Part shown: one piece after another, positions 54,056-62,367 of the stretch
How positions within the stretch are numbered: position 1 is the stretch's first letter
Layout: each line of letters opens with the position of its first letter
Assembly: GCF_009498215.1 (NCBI RefSeq)
Contig: NZ_CP043498.1
Span: 3,863,798 to 3,927,797, forward strand
Direction of reading: 5' to 3'
From: Rhizobium grahamii
Lineage (GTDB): Bacteria > Pseudomonadota > Alphaproteobacteria > Rhizobiales > Rhizobiaceae
Length of the DNA: 64,000 bases
Notes under the pieces: model-generated
Database searches by the model: none
The model's input: the letters and a program-made list of their open reading frames with translations, nothing else
What the model was told of the DNA's origin: nothing
Made by a program: the position numbers and the translations under genes

Positions 54056-54721
54056 CTATTGGCTCGCCCAGATGATACGGGCAATCCAGTCTACGTCGGA
54101 AAGCTCGATCGTCCGGTTCGGATGCTCAGGGTTCAGCGACATCAGCTCTATCGAACGCGGGCTCTGGCGCAGCAGCACCTTCGCCATCACCTCGCCCTCA
54201 CGCGTCTTGACGACGACGCGGTCGTTGCGGCGAACCTGGGCGCCTGGCTCGACGATCAGCACGTCACCGTCGCGATAAAGTGGCATCATGCTTTCGCCCT
54301 GGACTTCCAGCGCATAGACGCCAGCCTTCTGCGATGGCGCGGCGGGAAACTCGACGACATCCCAGCCCTGTCCGGCCGGAAAACCGCCGTCGTCGAAGAA
54401 GCCGCCGGCACCCGCCTGCGCAAAGCCGAGAAGGGGAATGGAGCTGCCCTGCGGCGGAAACGCACCCTCGGGGAGGGAGGAAAAGCCTTTGGCGGGCCGC
54501 ATGAAGGTCAGAAACTGCTCCATGCTGGCGCCTGTCGCATCCAGTACCTTGGCAATTGATTCCGTTGATGGCCAACGAAGACGTCCATCGGCAGAAAGTC
54601 GCTTGGATTTGTTGAACGAGGTCGGGTCGAGGCCTGCACGTCGGGCAAGACCTGACGGCGTCAGGTCATGCCGTTCGGCAAGCCTGTCGATCGCTCCCCA
54701 GATCTGCTCGTGTGACAGCAT
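54056..54721 (-). CDS. LexA-like S24 family transcriptional regulator
   Basis: The 221-residue protein has an N-terminal XRE-type helix-turn-helix (about 8-70: TPSGLARRAGLDPTSFNKS, SIAKVLDATGAS) and a C-terminal S24 peptidase-like domain. The domain has the Ser144 (GESMMPLY) and Lys181 (VMAKVL) dyad at the LexA spacing of 37 residues. An Ala-Gly pair at 103-104 or 105-106 could be the self-cleavage site. An inverted repeat and direct repeats lie just upstream, fitting autorepression. It is chromosomal, with no phage genes around it. Confidence 0.88.
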   Translation of the reverse strand: MLSHEQIWGAIDRLAERHDLTPSGLARRAGLDPTSFNKSKRLSADGRLRWPSTESIAKVLDATGASMEQFLTFMRPAKGFSSLPEGAFPPQGSSIPLLGFAQAGAGGFFDDGGFPAGQGWDVVEFPAAPSQKAGVYALEVQGESMMPLYRDGDVLIVEPGAQVRRNDRVVVKTREGEVMAKVLLRQSPRSIELMSLNPEHPNRTIELSDVDWIARIIWASQ

Positions 54722-54722
54722 G

Positions 54723-54771
54723 TTTCAATCCGTGCGCCTGCATGCGGAGATATTTCAATCCGCTGAAATAT
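54723..54771. promoter_or_regulatory. operator region of the S24 regulator
   Basis: ATATTTCA and TGAAATAT form a perfect 8-base inverted repeat around ATCCGC (54750-54771). TTTCAATCCG also occurs twice, 30 bases apart (54723 and 54753). Both lie within 50 bases of the regulator's start codon. Confidence 0.6.
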
Positions 54772-54825
54772 TAGCTGCAAGCTTTACGGGAGTAAAGAGA
54801 CGAGAGGAATAAAATCCTCTTCCTC

Positions 54826-55473
54826 TCAGGCGACGAGCGCCATGTTGATCTTGCCGAGCTGGATCACGGCCTGTGTGCGGCTGTCGACATTCAGCTTGAG
54901 CAGGATGGCTGAGACATGCGCCTTGATCGTAGCCTCGGAAACACCGAGCTCATACGCGATCTGCTTGTTCAGCAAGCCTTCTGCCAGCATCGTCAGCACG
55001 CGGCTCTGCTGTGGCGTGAGCGTATGCAGCCGGTGGATCAGGTCGGCGACATCAGGATCCTGTTCCTGTCCGTCGCGATAGCTTTCGGGCGTGGCGATAT
55101 CGCCGGCAAGAACCGTCTGGATGCCGTGGCGGATGTCCTCGATGCCAGATGATTTCGAGATGAACCCGGATGCGCCGAGTTCAAGGGCGCGACGGATGGT
55201 CGTCGCGTCGTCCGTTGCGGAAATGATGACGATCGGCAGGCCGGTAAACTCGGAGCGCAGCGCCATCAGGCCGGAAAAGCCGCTGACGCCGGGCATCGAA
55301 AGATCGAGCAGCATCAGCTCGGCGTCTGGATGTGTGCCGGCCGCCATTCGGGCAGCGGCGAAATCGCCGGCTTCGACGATATCAGGATGGCCTTCCATAC
55401 CGATCACCGCCTGGCGAAGCGCATCCCGAAAAAGCGGGTGATCGTCGGCGATGATGATTGTCTGTTCCTGCAT
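54826..55473 (-). CDS. LuxR-family response regulator
   Basis: The 215-residue protein has a receiver domain with acidic Asp10-Asp11 and phosphoacceptor Asp57 in LLDLSMPG, and a C-terminal LuxR helix-turn-helix (about 150-210: LTPQQSRVLTMLAEGLLNKQ, VSEATIKAHVSAILLKL). No histidine kinase is adjacent, so it is an orphan of the NarL/FixJ type. It is transcribed toward the S24 regulator gene, and the operator region lies between them. Confidence 0.93.
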   Translation of the reverse strand: MQEQTIIIADDHPLFRDALRQAVIGMEGHPDIVEAGDFAAARMAAGTHPDAELMLLDLSMPGVSGFSGLMALRSEFTGLPIVIISATDDATTIRRALELGASGFISKSSGIEDIRHGIQTVLAGDIATPESYRDGQEQDPDVADLIHRLHTLTPQQSRVLTMLAEGLLNKQIAYELGVSEATIKAHVSAILLKLNVDSRTQAVIQLGKINMALVA

Positions 55474-55562
55474 CGATCACTCCCTCCCAAGAGCTCGATT
55501 GCCCCGCATGGCGCGTACTCCCTATACGCTCCATGCCTCAATTCCGATCTGACTATATCAAA

Positions 55563-55961
55563 TCAGGTCTTTTGCGGAAGGGCATTGCGTTGGTCTTCAC
55601 TTTGGAATTCCTTCACTATCCCCATGAAGCTGCGCATCCAGCGCTCCATGATGCCGATCGAGCGGTCGATTTCGGCGTCCGAGGGCAGCGCCTTGTTGAC
55701 AATGCTCTTGTTCTCAAGCGCCGTGACGCGGGCCGAAAGCCGGTCGAGTTCCTGTTCGTAGGCAGCGCGCTCATCGGCGGCCATGCGGCAGACGAGCGCG
55801 CCGTCCTTCTCCTCGTAGAGCGACATCGCGCCTGTCTGCTTGTCGAGCCGCACGAAATGGTCGCCGCTACGCTCGAGTTGGAACCGCGACGTGTCCGCCT
55901 CGGCGGCATAAGCGCCGAGCGGCAGAAGAAGAATGAAAAGGCCGATTGCGATATTTCTCAT
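55563..55961 (-). CDS. exported small protein of unknown function
   Basis: The 132-residue protein has a signal peptide (MRNIAIGLFILLLPLGAYA) and no recognised domain. Its middle shows FQLERSGDHFVRLDKQTGAM and a coiled-coil-like helix ELDRLSARVTALENK. GGAGGAAACC precedes the ATG at 55961. It may be periplasmic or envelope-associated; function unknown. Confidence 0.8.
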   Translation of the reverse strand: MRNIAIGLFILLLPLGAYAAEADTSRFQLERSGDHFVRLDKQTGAMSLYEEKDGALVCRMAADERAAYEQELDRLSARVTALENKSIVNKALPSDAEIDRSIGIMERWMRSFMGIVKEFQSEDQRNALPQKT

Positions 55962-56068
55962 GGTTTCCTCCGGAAATCTCGGTGGCTGCCGCATTTTTCG
56001 CGGCGAGGCGTGGACATCGCCGTCGCTTTGCGGCAAAGCCCGGAAAGACCAGCCATTCTGAGGCCATC

Positions 56069-56422
56069 ATGACCCTGACACCCACGCTTTACAAGATCGT
56101 GACGGAAACGCTCTGGCAGGAGGCGAAGGCCGCCGGTGTTTTTCGCGGGGCTACGATCGACCTCACGGACGGCTATATCCACTTCTCGACAGCCACACAG
56201 GTCAAGCAGACGGCGGCGCTCTATTTCGCCGGCCAGACCGGGTTGATGCTCGTTGCCGTCGACAGCGGCAAGTTCGGCGACGAGCTCGTCTTCGAGCCAT
56301 CGCGCGGCGGCGCTCTCTTCCCGCATCTCTATGCGGAGCTGCCACTGTCGGCCGTGCTGTGGGAGGCGCCGCTTCCCCTCGATGTCGCCGGCCAGCATAT
56401 TTTTCCGGACCTTGCACCATGA
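56069..56422 (+). CDS. DUF952 family protein
   Basis: The 117-residue protein has the DUF952 pattern: LYKIVTETLWQEAKAAGVF, DGYIHFSTATQV, LMLVAVDSGKFGDELVFEPS and FPHLYAELPLSAV. The fold resembles ADP-ribosyltransferase-like small proteins; no activity is established. It overlaps pyrD by ATGA, so the two are translationally coupled, a gene pair I recall as common in rhizobia. Confidence 0.87.
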   Translation: MTLTPTLYKIVTETLWQEAKAAGVFRGATIDLTDGYIHFSTATQVKQTAALYFAGQTGLMLVAVDSGKFGDELVFEPSRGGALFPHLYAELPLSAVLWEAPLPLDVAGQHIFPDLAP

Positions 56423-57507
56423 TCGATCTTTTCAAGCACGCCGCCCGCAAGGGTCTTTTTCTCTTCGACCCTGAAACCGCGCACGGCATGTCGATTGCCG
56501 CGCTGAAAACAGGTGCGGTGCCGGCCTGCCGGATCGCGCCGGATCCACGCCTGCGGCAGACCGTTGCCGGGCTCGATTTTATCAATCCGATTGGCATGGC
56601 AGCCGGCTACGACAAAAATGCTGAAGTTCCGGAAGCACTGCTGAGGATCGGTTTCGGCTTCACCGAGATCGGCACCGTGACGCCGAAGCCGCAGCCCGGC
56701 AATCCGCGTCCCCGCATCTTCAGACTGGTCGAGGATGAGGGCGTCATCAACCGCCTCGGCTTCAACAATGAAGGCCATGACGCTGCCTTGGCGCGGCTGT
56801 CGGGCATTCGCGGCAACGGCATGATCGGCGTGAACATCGGTGCCAACAAGGATAGCGAAGATCGCATCGGCGATTATGTCCTCGGCATCCGCCGCTTCTA
56901 CTCCGTGGCGCGCTATTTCACCGCCAACATCTCGTCGCCAAACACGCCCGGCCTGCGCGATCTCCAGGCGCGCGAAAGCCTGGCAGCTCTCTTGTCGGCA
57001 GTGCTTGCCGCCCGCGACGCCGAAGCCGAGAAGGCAGGCAGAAAGATCCCGGTCTTCCTGAAGATCGCGCCCGATCTCACGGAAGAAGGCATGGACGACA
57101 TCGCTGCCGAAGCGTTGTCGCACGCTCTGGATGGCCTGATCGTTTCGAACACCACGCTGTCGCGCGAGGGTCTAAGCGATCAGCGTCAGGCGAAGGAGGC
57201 GGGAGGACTGTCCGGCAAGCCGCTCTTCGACAAATCGACTGCTGTTCTCGCCAGAATGCGCAAGCGCGTCGGCAGTGCTATGCCGATCATCGGCGTCGGC
57301 GGCGTTTCATCAGCCGAAACGGCGCTGGAGAAGATCAAGGCCGGTGCCGATCTTGTGCAGCTCTATTCCTGCATGGTCTACGAAGGCCCGGGCCTGCCGG
57401 GAACGATCGTTCGCGGCCTCTCGAAGCTGCTTGATCGGGAGCAGGTCAAGTCAATCCGCGACCTCAGGGACACGAAGACGGACTACTGGGCGGCCCGGAA
57501 CGTCTGA
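56419..57507 (+). CDS. pyrD: dihydroorotate dehydrogenase (quinone)
   Basis: The 362-residue class 2 enzyme oxidises dihydroorotate to orotate with a quinone acceptor at the inner membrane. It has the N-terminal membrane-associating helix (FKHAARKGLFLFDPETAHG), GMAAGYDKNAEV, the catalytic Ser region NISSPNTPGLRDLQ, VSNTTLSR and the FMN phosphate site IIGVGGVSSAE. The start overlaps the DUF952 gene. Its 3' end overlaps the convergent MATE gene by 25 bases. Confidence 0.96.
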   Translation: MIDLFKHAARKGLFLFDPETAHGMSIAALKTGAVPACRIAPDPRLRQTVAGLDFINPIGMAAGYDKNAEVPEALLRIGFGFTEIGTVTPKPQPGNPRPRIFRLVEDEGVINRLGFNNEGHDAALARLSGIRGNGMIGVNIGANKDSEDRIGDYVLGIRRFYSVARYFTANISSPNTPGLRDLQARESLAALLSAVLAARDAEAEKAGRKIPVFLKIAPDLTEEGMDDIAAEALSHALDGLIVSNTTLSREGLSDQRQAKEAGGLSGKPLFDKSTAVLARMRKRVGSAMPIIGVGGVSSAETALEKIKAGADLVQLYSCMVYEGPGLPGTIVRGLSKLLDREQVKSIRDLRDTKTDYWAARNV

Positions 57508-58829
57508 TCTGCCCGCGGCCTGACGAGCATCGCCAGGAATACGCCGCGAAAAAGCAAAAAGCCGTTCATCGCCAGCCATAGGCCATGGTTACGAAACAGC
57601 GGCACGAAGACTGCGAGCGCGATCAGATAGGCGGCAAACGACATCAACATCCTATTGCGCATGTCGGTCGACCATGTGGCGCCGATGAACACGCCGTCCA
57701 TCAGGAAGGCCAGCGCGCCCGTCAACCCGGTGACGGCGGCCCAGGGAAGATAGGCTTCGGCTGCCTGCTGGACTTCGGGCGACGTGGTGAGCACCGAAAT
57801 CAGCCAGGGGCCAGCCAGCAGGAAGAATACGGAAATGATACCGGCAAGCCCGAAAGACCAGAGTGCCGTCAGCTTCAGCCCGCGGTCGAAGGCAGGGCGG
57901 TAGCGCGCCCCGATCGCCCGTCCGGTGATCTGCTCGGCGGCGTTGGCAAGGCCATCGAGATAATATCCTGACAGCAGGAAGAAGTTCATCAGCACCGCGT
58001 TGGCCGCCAGCGTCACCGCCCCGAAGCTTGTGCCGATCCGCGTCATCAGTGTGAATGCGGCTAGGAGCACGAACGTTCGGATCAGAATGTCGCGGTTCAG
58101 CGCGAAGAGTTCCGCCAGCCGGTGCCGTGAAAAGATCTCCGCGCGCGTTGGTCGCTCTGCACTGTCGAAACCGCTGAGAACGATGAGCAGGCCAACAACT
58201 GCCCCCGCCGTTTCGCCGACCATCGTGCTCCAGGCGACGCCAGCCACGCCCCAGTCGAGCCAGAGACCGAGCAAGATTGCCAGCACGATGTTGGTGCCGT
58301 TGATGATTGTTTGCAGCAGCAGGCCGACGCTCCCCTGGCCGCGTCCGAGCACGAAACCGAGGATCGCATAGTTGGCAAGTGCTGCCGGCCCGGCGAGAAT
58401 GCGGATGGAAAAGTAGGTGCTGGTGGCCGCCGCAACGGCATTCTCCGGTCCCATCAGCTTCAATCCCGCCGCCAGAAGCAGCGGCGAAAGACAGAGAAGC
58501 GCTGCGCCGCAGCCGAGTGCCGAGATCAGCGCTCGCCAGAAGACGCCTTGCTGGGCATGTCGGTCATGCCGTCCGAACGCCTGAGCCGTCAGTCCGGTCG
58601 TGGAAGCGCGCAGGAAGTTGAAGCTGCCGAGGATAAGATCGAACAGCATGGCGCCGATCGCCAGTCCCGCCAAAGCGTCCGGCTGACCCATGTGGCCGAC
58701 GACACCGGTGCCGACGAGGCCGAGCAGCGGCGTCGTGATGAAGCCGAGCGTCATTGGAATGGCGATCGACAGCACCAGCCGGTGCGTTACGTCGAATGCC
58801 AATCCGTTTTCGCGACTGCCGGTATCCAT
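57483..58829 (-). CDS. MATE family efflux transporter
   Basis: The 448-residue protein has about twelve membrane helices and the MATE layout, nearest the DinF-like branch: HRLVLSIAIPMTLGFITTPLLGLVGT and AFGRHDRHAQQGVFWRALI in the first half, with a matching second half. It would export drugs or metabolites using a cation gradient. It overlaps pyrD at the 3' ends. Confidence 0.92.
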   Translation of the reverse strand: MDTGSRENGLAFDVTHRLVLSIAIPMTLGFITTPLLGLVGTGVVGHMGQPDALAGLAIGAMLFDLILGSFNFLRASTTGLTAQAFGRHDRHAQQGVFWRALISALGCGAALLCLSPLLLAAGLKLMGPENAVAAATSTYFSIRILAGPAALANYAILGFVLGRGQGSVGLLLQTIINGTNIVLAILLGLWLDWGVAGVAWSTMVGETAGAVVGLLIVLSGFDSAERPTRAEIFSRHRLAELFALNRDILIRTFVLLAAFTLMTRIGTSFGAVTLAANAVLMNFFLLSGYYLDGLANAAEQITGRAIGARYRPAFDRGLKLTALWSFGLAGIISVFFLLAGPWLISVLTTSPEVQQAAEAYLPWAAVTGLTGALAFLMDGVFIGATWSTDMRNRMLMSFAAYLIALAVFVPLFRNHGLWLAMNGFLLFRGVFLAMLVRPRADQTFRAAQ

Positions 58830-58862
58830 GCCTGCCTCTATTCAGATGAGGCAAGAATCGCC

Positions 58863-59360
58863 TCAGGTCGACAGTACCATTGCCCAGTAAGGCACGTTTC
58901 TGGAAGCCGGATTGTGCGCAACGGCAACGCCGATGCCGTTATACCTGCCGAGCATGTTTTCCAGATGATGCGGGGAGTTGATCCAAGCGGTCACAACGGC
59001 CGGGACCGACTGTTGACCGGCGGCGATATTCTCGGCGGCAGGCAGCCGGACGCCACTCGCCTTGACGCGCGGCCCGAAACCATCGGCGATGCCCATCACA
59101 TGCTTCATCTTGCCCGCCGATGCCATACGCTTGGCCTGGAACAAGGCGGCAGCCGTGGCTGCCGGGTCGATCGAGAGCGGAGGCAGGCCATTCTTGGCGC
59201 GCAACTGGTTGACGAGCGGCAAGGCAGCAGCCGTCTGGTCCTCGCCATCGGAAGGCGTCGAGGGCTTTTGCGGCGCGGTCGCGCAGCTTGCAACGCCTGC
59301 GACAAGCGCAAGCCCGGAGACGCGTAGCAGACCGCGACGTGAGAGAATGAAAGAGGTCAT
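58863..59360 (-). CDS. CAP/SCP-domain lipoprotein, possible Tat substrate
   Basis: The 165-residue protein has an N-terminal SRRGLLRVSGLALVAGVASC that combines a twin-arginine-like motif with a lipobox ending at Cys. A CAP domain follows (about 48-165): LVNQLRAKNGLPPLSID, AENIAAGQQSVPAVVTAWINS, HHLENMLGRYNGIGVAVA and YWAMVLS. CAP proteins of bacteria are secreted and mostly uncharacterised. It lies directly behind the small membrane-protein gene at 59362 on the same strand. Confidence 0.88.
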   Translation of the reverse strand: MTSFILSRRGLLRVSGLALVAGVASCATAPQKPSTPSDGEDQTAAALPLVNQLRAKNGLPPLSIDPAATAAALFQAKRMASAGKMKHVMGIADGFGPRVKASGVRLPAAENIAAGQQSVPAVVTAWINSPHHLENMLGRYNGIGVAVAHNPASRNVPYWAMVLST

Positions 59361-59361
59361 G

Positions 59362-59628
59362 TTACCGGCGATAGCTGAAGAGACGGATGACGAGGAAGAT
59401 CGGGATCACGACGGTGGCGCCGAGCAGCAGGTAGTCGCCGACGCGGCCGAGTGCGGAGAAGCCGCGATGCCAGACTTCCAGAATGAAATTGCGGACGCCG
59501 TAGACGAAATCGAGCGGTGCCCAACCGAAGACGGCCATGATGAAGCCGACGATCAGCGACACCACCAAAAGCTTGACCAACGTACGGCCGAGCGAGTCGC
59601 CGAGAAACTTGTTCACCTGATCGGACAT
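59362..59628 (-). CDS. small membrane protein (DUF6460-like)
   Basis: The 88-residue protein has two hydrophobic helices (about 17-36 and 65-84) around FVYGVRNFILEVWHRG. From memory it resembles the DUF6460 group of Rhizobiales. AGGAGATGG precedes the ATG at 59628. It is followed after one base by the CAP lipoprotein gene, so the two form a unit. Function unknown. Confidence 0.8.
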   Translation of the reverse strand: MSDQVNKFLGDSLGRTLVKLLVVSLIVGFIMAVFGWAPLDFVYGVRNFILEVWHRGFSALGRVGDYLLLGATVVIPIFLVIRLFSYRR

Positions 59629-59774
59629 GCACCATCTCCTGTTCATCCCTGAAATACGGGCGCGAATCGTCGCTCGCAAGCCTTTTTCAGGTCTGGCGCC
59701 TTCGCCTCTGAAATAGGACTTGAGTTTTTTTGTGGCCGCAGCCAAATGCGGGCCGATCCCAACAGGTCTTCACC

Positions 59775-60707
59775 ATGCAGCCGAACCAGCTCACTTCAGG
59801 CGACGTCATCGCCGATCGCCGCGCCGACTATGCCAAGATGCTCGACGAAAGCGGTGAGCCGGATGCCGCCGCCGAACTCATGGAGCAGGCGCTGGAGCTC
59901 GTGCCGGGTTGGGCGGCCGGATGGTACCGGCTGGCAGCTTACCGCGAGAAGGCCGGCAACAAGATTGGCGCGATCGAGGCCTACAGGCAGACCCTGGCGG
60001 CAAGCCCGGACGATATCTTCGGCGCGGGGCTCAAGCTTGCGCTGCTTGGCGACATCGAGACGCCCGACCAGCCGCCGAGCAGCTATGTGGAGCGCCTGTT
60101 CGACGACTATGCGGATCGCTTCGAAACCTCGCTGGTCGAGAAGCTTGACTACAGCGTTCCGGCAAAGCTCGCCGCCCTCGTTGCGACGACCGGACGCGAC
60201 TATGCTCTCGCCGTCGACCTCGGCTGCGGCACCGGCCTTATGGGACCAGAGATCCGCGACCACGTCGCGCGGCTCGAGGGTTTCGATCTGTCACAGAACA
60301 TGCTCGCCAAAGCAGCCGAGAAGCATGTCTACGATCATCTGGCGCAGGCCGATCTCTCGCTGCCACCGGAAGCAACAGGCCTCTTTGCCGATGGCGCGCT
60401 GCATCGCGCCGATCTGGTCACGGCAGCCGACGTGCTGATGTATCTCGGCAATCTTGAAAGCGTCTTCGAGGCGGTCGCTGCGCTGACGGGACCGGGTGCC
60501 GATTTCGCCCTTTCCGTCGAGGATGCCGGCGGAGGAGAGGGCTTCCACCTCGCGCCGTCGCTGCGATATGCGCATTCGGAAACCTACGTAAGGGCCCTGT
60601 GCGACCGTCACGGTCTGGAAGTTGTCACCGTGAACAAAACGCCCATTCGCAAAGATGGCGCGAATGTCATTTCGGGCATTCTGTTCCTTACGCATAAGCC
60701 AGCGTAA
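59775..60707 (+). CDS. TPR-containing class I SAM-dependent methyltransferase
   Basis: The 310-residue protein has a short TPR region (about 10-85: AAELMEQALELVPGWAAGWY, AIEAYRQTLAASPDD) followed by a methyltransferase domain with the SAM-binding motif VDLGCGTGLMG (about 153-163), FDLSQNMLAKA and VTAADVLMYLG. The TPR plus methyltransferase layout is seen in a rhizobial family of unknown substrate. The ATG at 59775 was chosen as the domain start; AACAGG is the nearest ribosome binding site. Confidence 0.88.
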   Translation: MQPNQLTSGDVIADRRADYAKMLDESGEPDAAAELMEQALELVPGWAAGWYRLAAYREKAGNKIGAIEAYRQTLAASPDDIFGAGLKLALLGDIETPDQPPSSYVERLFDDYADRFETSLVEKLDYSVPAKLAALVATTGRDYALAVDLGCGTGLMGPEIRDHVARLEGFDLSQNMLAKAAEKHVYDHLAQADLSLPPEATGLFADGALHRADLVTAADVLMYLGNLESVFEAVAALTGPGADFALSVEDAGGGEGFHLAPSLRYAHSETYVRALCDRHGLEVVTVNKTPIRKDGANVISGILFLTHKPA

Positions 60708-60912
60708 CGGAACGATTCTTGCGAAGTGATAATAGGTCAGCATTGCTTACGTATTTCGCTTGATTGCCCGGCGAAATCCCTGATAATCTTTAGCAATTCG
60801 CCGCGTAGGATTGTCGCAAGAGCCTCAGCGGAATTCATTCTTCATCTACATTCCGCGTCGCTCGGGTTTCCCGGGCGTTCTTGAACTCGTCTGCCGTTTG
60901 GGGATCAACGAC

Positions 60913-61548
60913 ATGGCACAGCTCATCAATGCCCTTGGTTTCTGGAACACCAGCGCCACCCGCCATACGCCTGTCGAGGACGTACAGGGGATTTTCTCGG
61001 GCAGCCTGATTGCTGCGCTCGGGCTTTACATGCTGGCGAGCGCCGGGCTTCTGACCGGGAGCACCGCCGGCATCGCGTTCCTGCTCCACTATGCCTTTGG
61101 CCTGAATTTCGGCCTTGCTTTCTTCCTTCTCAACCTGCCGTTCTTCTATCTCTCCTGGAAGCGCCTCGGCGTGGCCTTTACGGTGAAGACCTTCATTGCC
61201 ATCGGTCTCACCTCGCTGATGACGAACCTGCAGCCGAAGGTCATGGATATTTCCGCCATTCACCCGGCGTGGGCAGCGCTTCTTGGCGGCGTCTTGCTGG
61301 GCTTCGGCCTGCTGGCGCTCTACCGTCACCGCGCCAGCCTCGGCGGCGTCGGCATCCTCGGCATCTACATGCAGGAGCGGTTCGGCATCCGCGCCGGCCT
61401 GGTGCAGATGGCGATCGATCTCTGCGTCCTTGCCGCCGCCTTCTTCGTCACCACGCCGCCTGTCGTGTTCTATTCGGTTCTCGGCGCGGTGGTGCTGAAC
61501 CTCTTCGTCGCCATCAATCACCGGGCAGACCGCTACATCGCGCTCTGA
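60913..61548 (+). CDS. YitT family membrane protein
   Basis: The 211-residue protein has about five membrane helices and the YitT pattern: GSLIAALGLYMLASAGLLTGSTAGIAFLL in the first hairpin, and GGVGILGIYMQERFGIRAGLVQMAID later. Its transport role is unknown. I chose the ATG at 60913 with TTGGGGAT upstream; an in-frame ATG at 60811 is possible but adds a non-conserved segment. Confidence 0.85.
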   Translation: MAQLINALGFWNTSATRHTPVEDVQGIFSGSLIAALGLYMLASAGLLTGSTAGIAFLLHYAFGLNFGLAFFLLNLPFFYLSWKRLGVAFTVKTFIAIGLTSLMTNLQPKVMDISAIHPAWAALLGGVLLGFGLLALYRHRASLGGVGILGIYMQERFGIRAGLVQMAIDLCVLAAAFFVTTPPVVFYSVLGAVVLNLFVAINHRADRYIAL

Positions 61549-61560
61549 GACGCGCCGCAA

Positions 61561-62286
61561 TCAGCCGACGAGATTGCCGAACCTGACGGAATAGATCCGG
61601 TCGCGCCCGAGCAGGTGCGCGATCAGCGCATTGTGGTCGAAGAGGCCCTTCATCGCCTTGTGGCGAAGATCGAGGCCACCGGTCATGACGCCGAATGCCG
61701 GCATCAGCAGTCGGGCGCCGTCGGTGGCAAAGCACGGGCGGCGGACGGATTTCTCACGACGACGAACGGTCGCGGCCGGATGCAGATGCCCGGCAATCTC
61801 GCCCTTCTGCAGGCCGCCTTTCGGTTCATGCCGGAAGGTCAGCCCGCCATAGTGCATTTCGTCGACGGAGGCGCCTGGCAGGTCGACCGTGCCGGCGGGA
61901 TCATGGTTGCCGTTGATCCAGATCCATTCGCGGCCGCGCGCCATTTCCGCAATCAGGCTCCGGAATGCTTCTGGCAGGTGCGCCGAGCCGACGCGGTCGT
62001 GGAAGTTATCGCCGAGAGAGACCACCAGCTTCGGGTCGTAGCGGGTGATGACGGCCGAAAGCACGGTCAGCGTTGCGAGCGTATCGTAGGGCGGCAGCAT
62101 CATGCCGCGACGGGCGAAGGCCGCACCTTTTTCCAGGTGCAGATCGGATACGACGAGAATGCCGGCATCGGGCATGTAGAGCGCGCCGAGCGGGTCGCAG
62201 ACGGCAGCAACGCCATGCACGGCGGTCTCAACGCCAGGCAGCGTGGCCACTCCGTTCAATTCACGCGCAAGCGCCAGGCGGTTCAT
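61561..62286 (-). CDS. pdeM: ligase-associated DNA repair metallophosphoesterase PdeM
   Basis: The 241-residue enzyme is a calcineurin-like phosphoesterase with SDLHLEK, GDNFHDR, the NGNHDP metal/phosphate motif and GHLHPAA. The sequence belongs to the ligase-associated group (PdeM) found with a DEXH helicase, an ATP-dependent DNA ligase and an exonuclease. The DEXH helicase gene is directly upstream on the same strand. I prefer the ATG at 62286 over a TTG at 62289. Confidence 0.92.
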   Translation of the reverse strand: MNRLALARELNGVATLPGVETAVHGVAAVCDPLGALYMPDAGILVVSDLHLEKGAAFARRGMMLPPYDTLATLTVLSAVITRYDPKLVVSLGDNFHDRVGSAHLPEAFRSLIAEMARGREWIWINGNHDPAGTVDLPGASVDEMHYGGLTFRHEPKGGLQKGEIAGHLHPAATVRRREKSVRRPCFATDGARLLMPAFGVMTGGLDLRHKAMKGLFDHNALIAHLLGRDRIYSVRFGNLVG

Positions 62287-62367
62287 CAATCTCGTCGATC
62301 TTGATCCTTAAGCGCTTCCTCAGGCAGCGCTCGTTATCGTGCGAGCCGGATAGCGATCCGGCATTAT

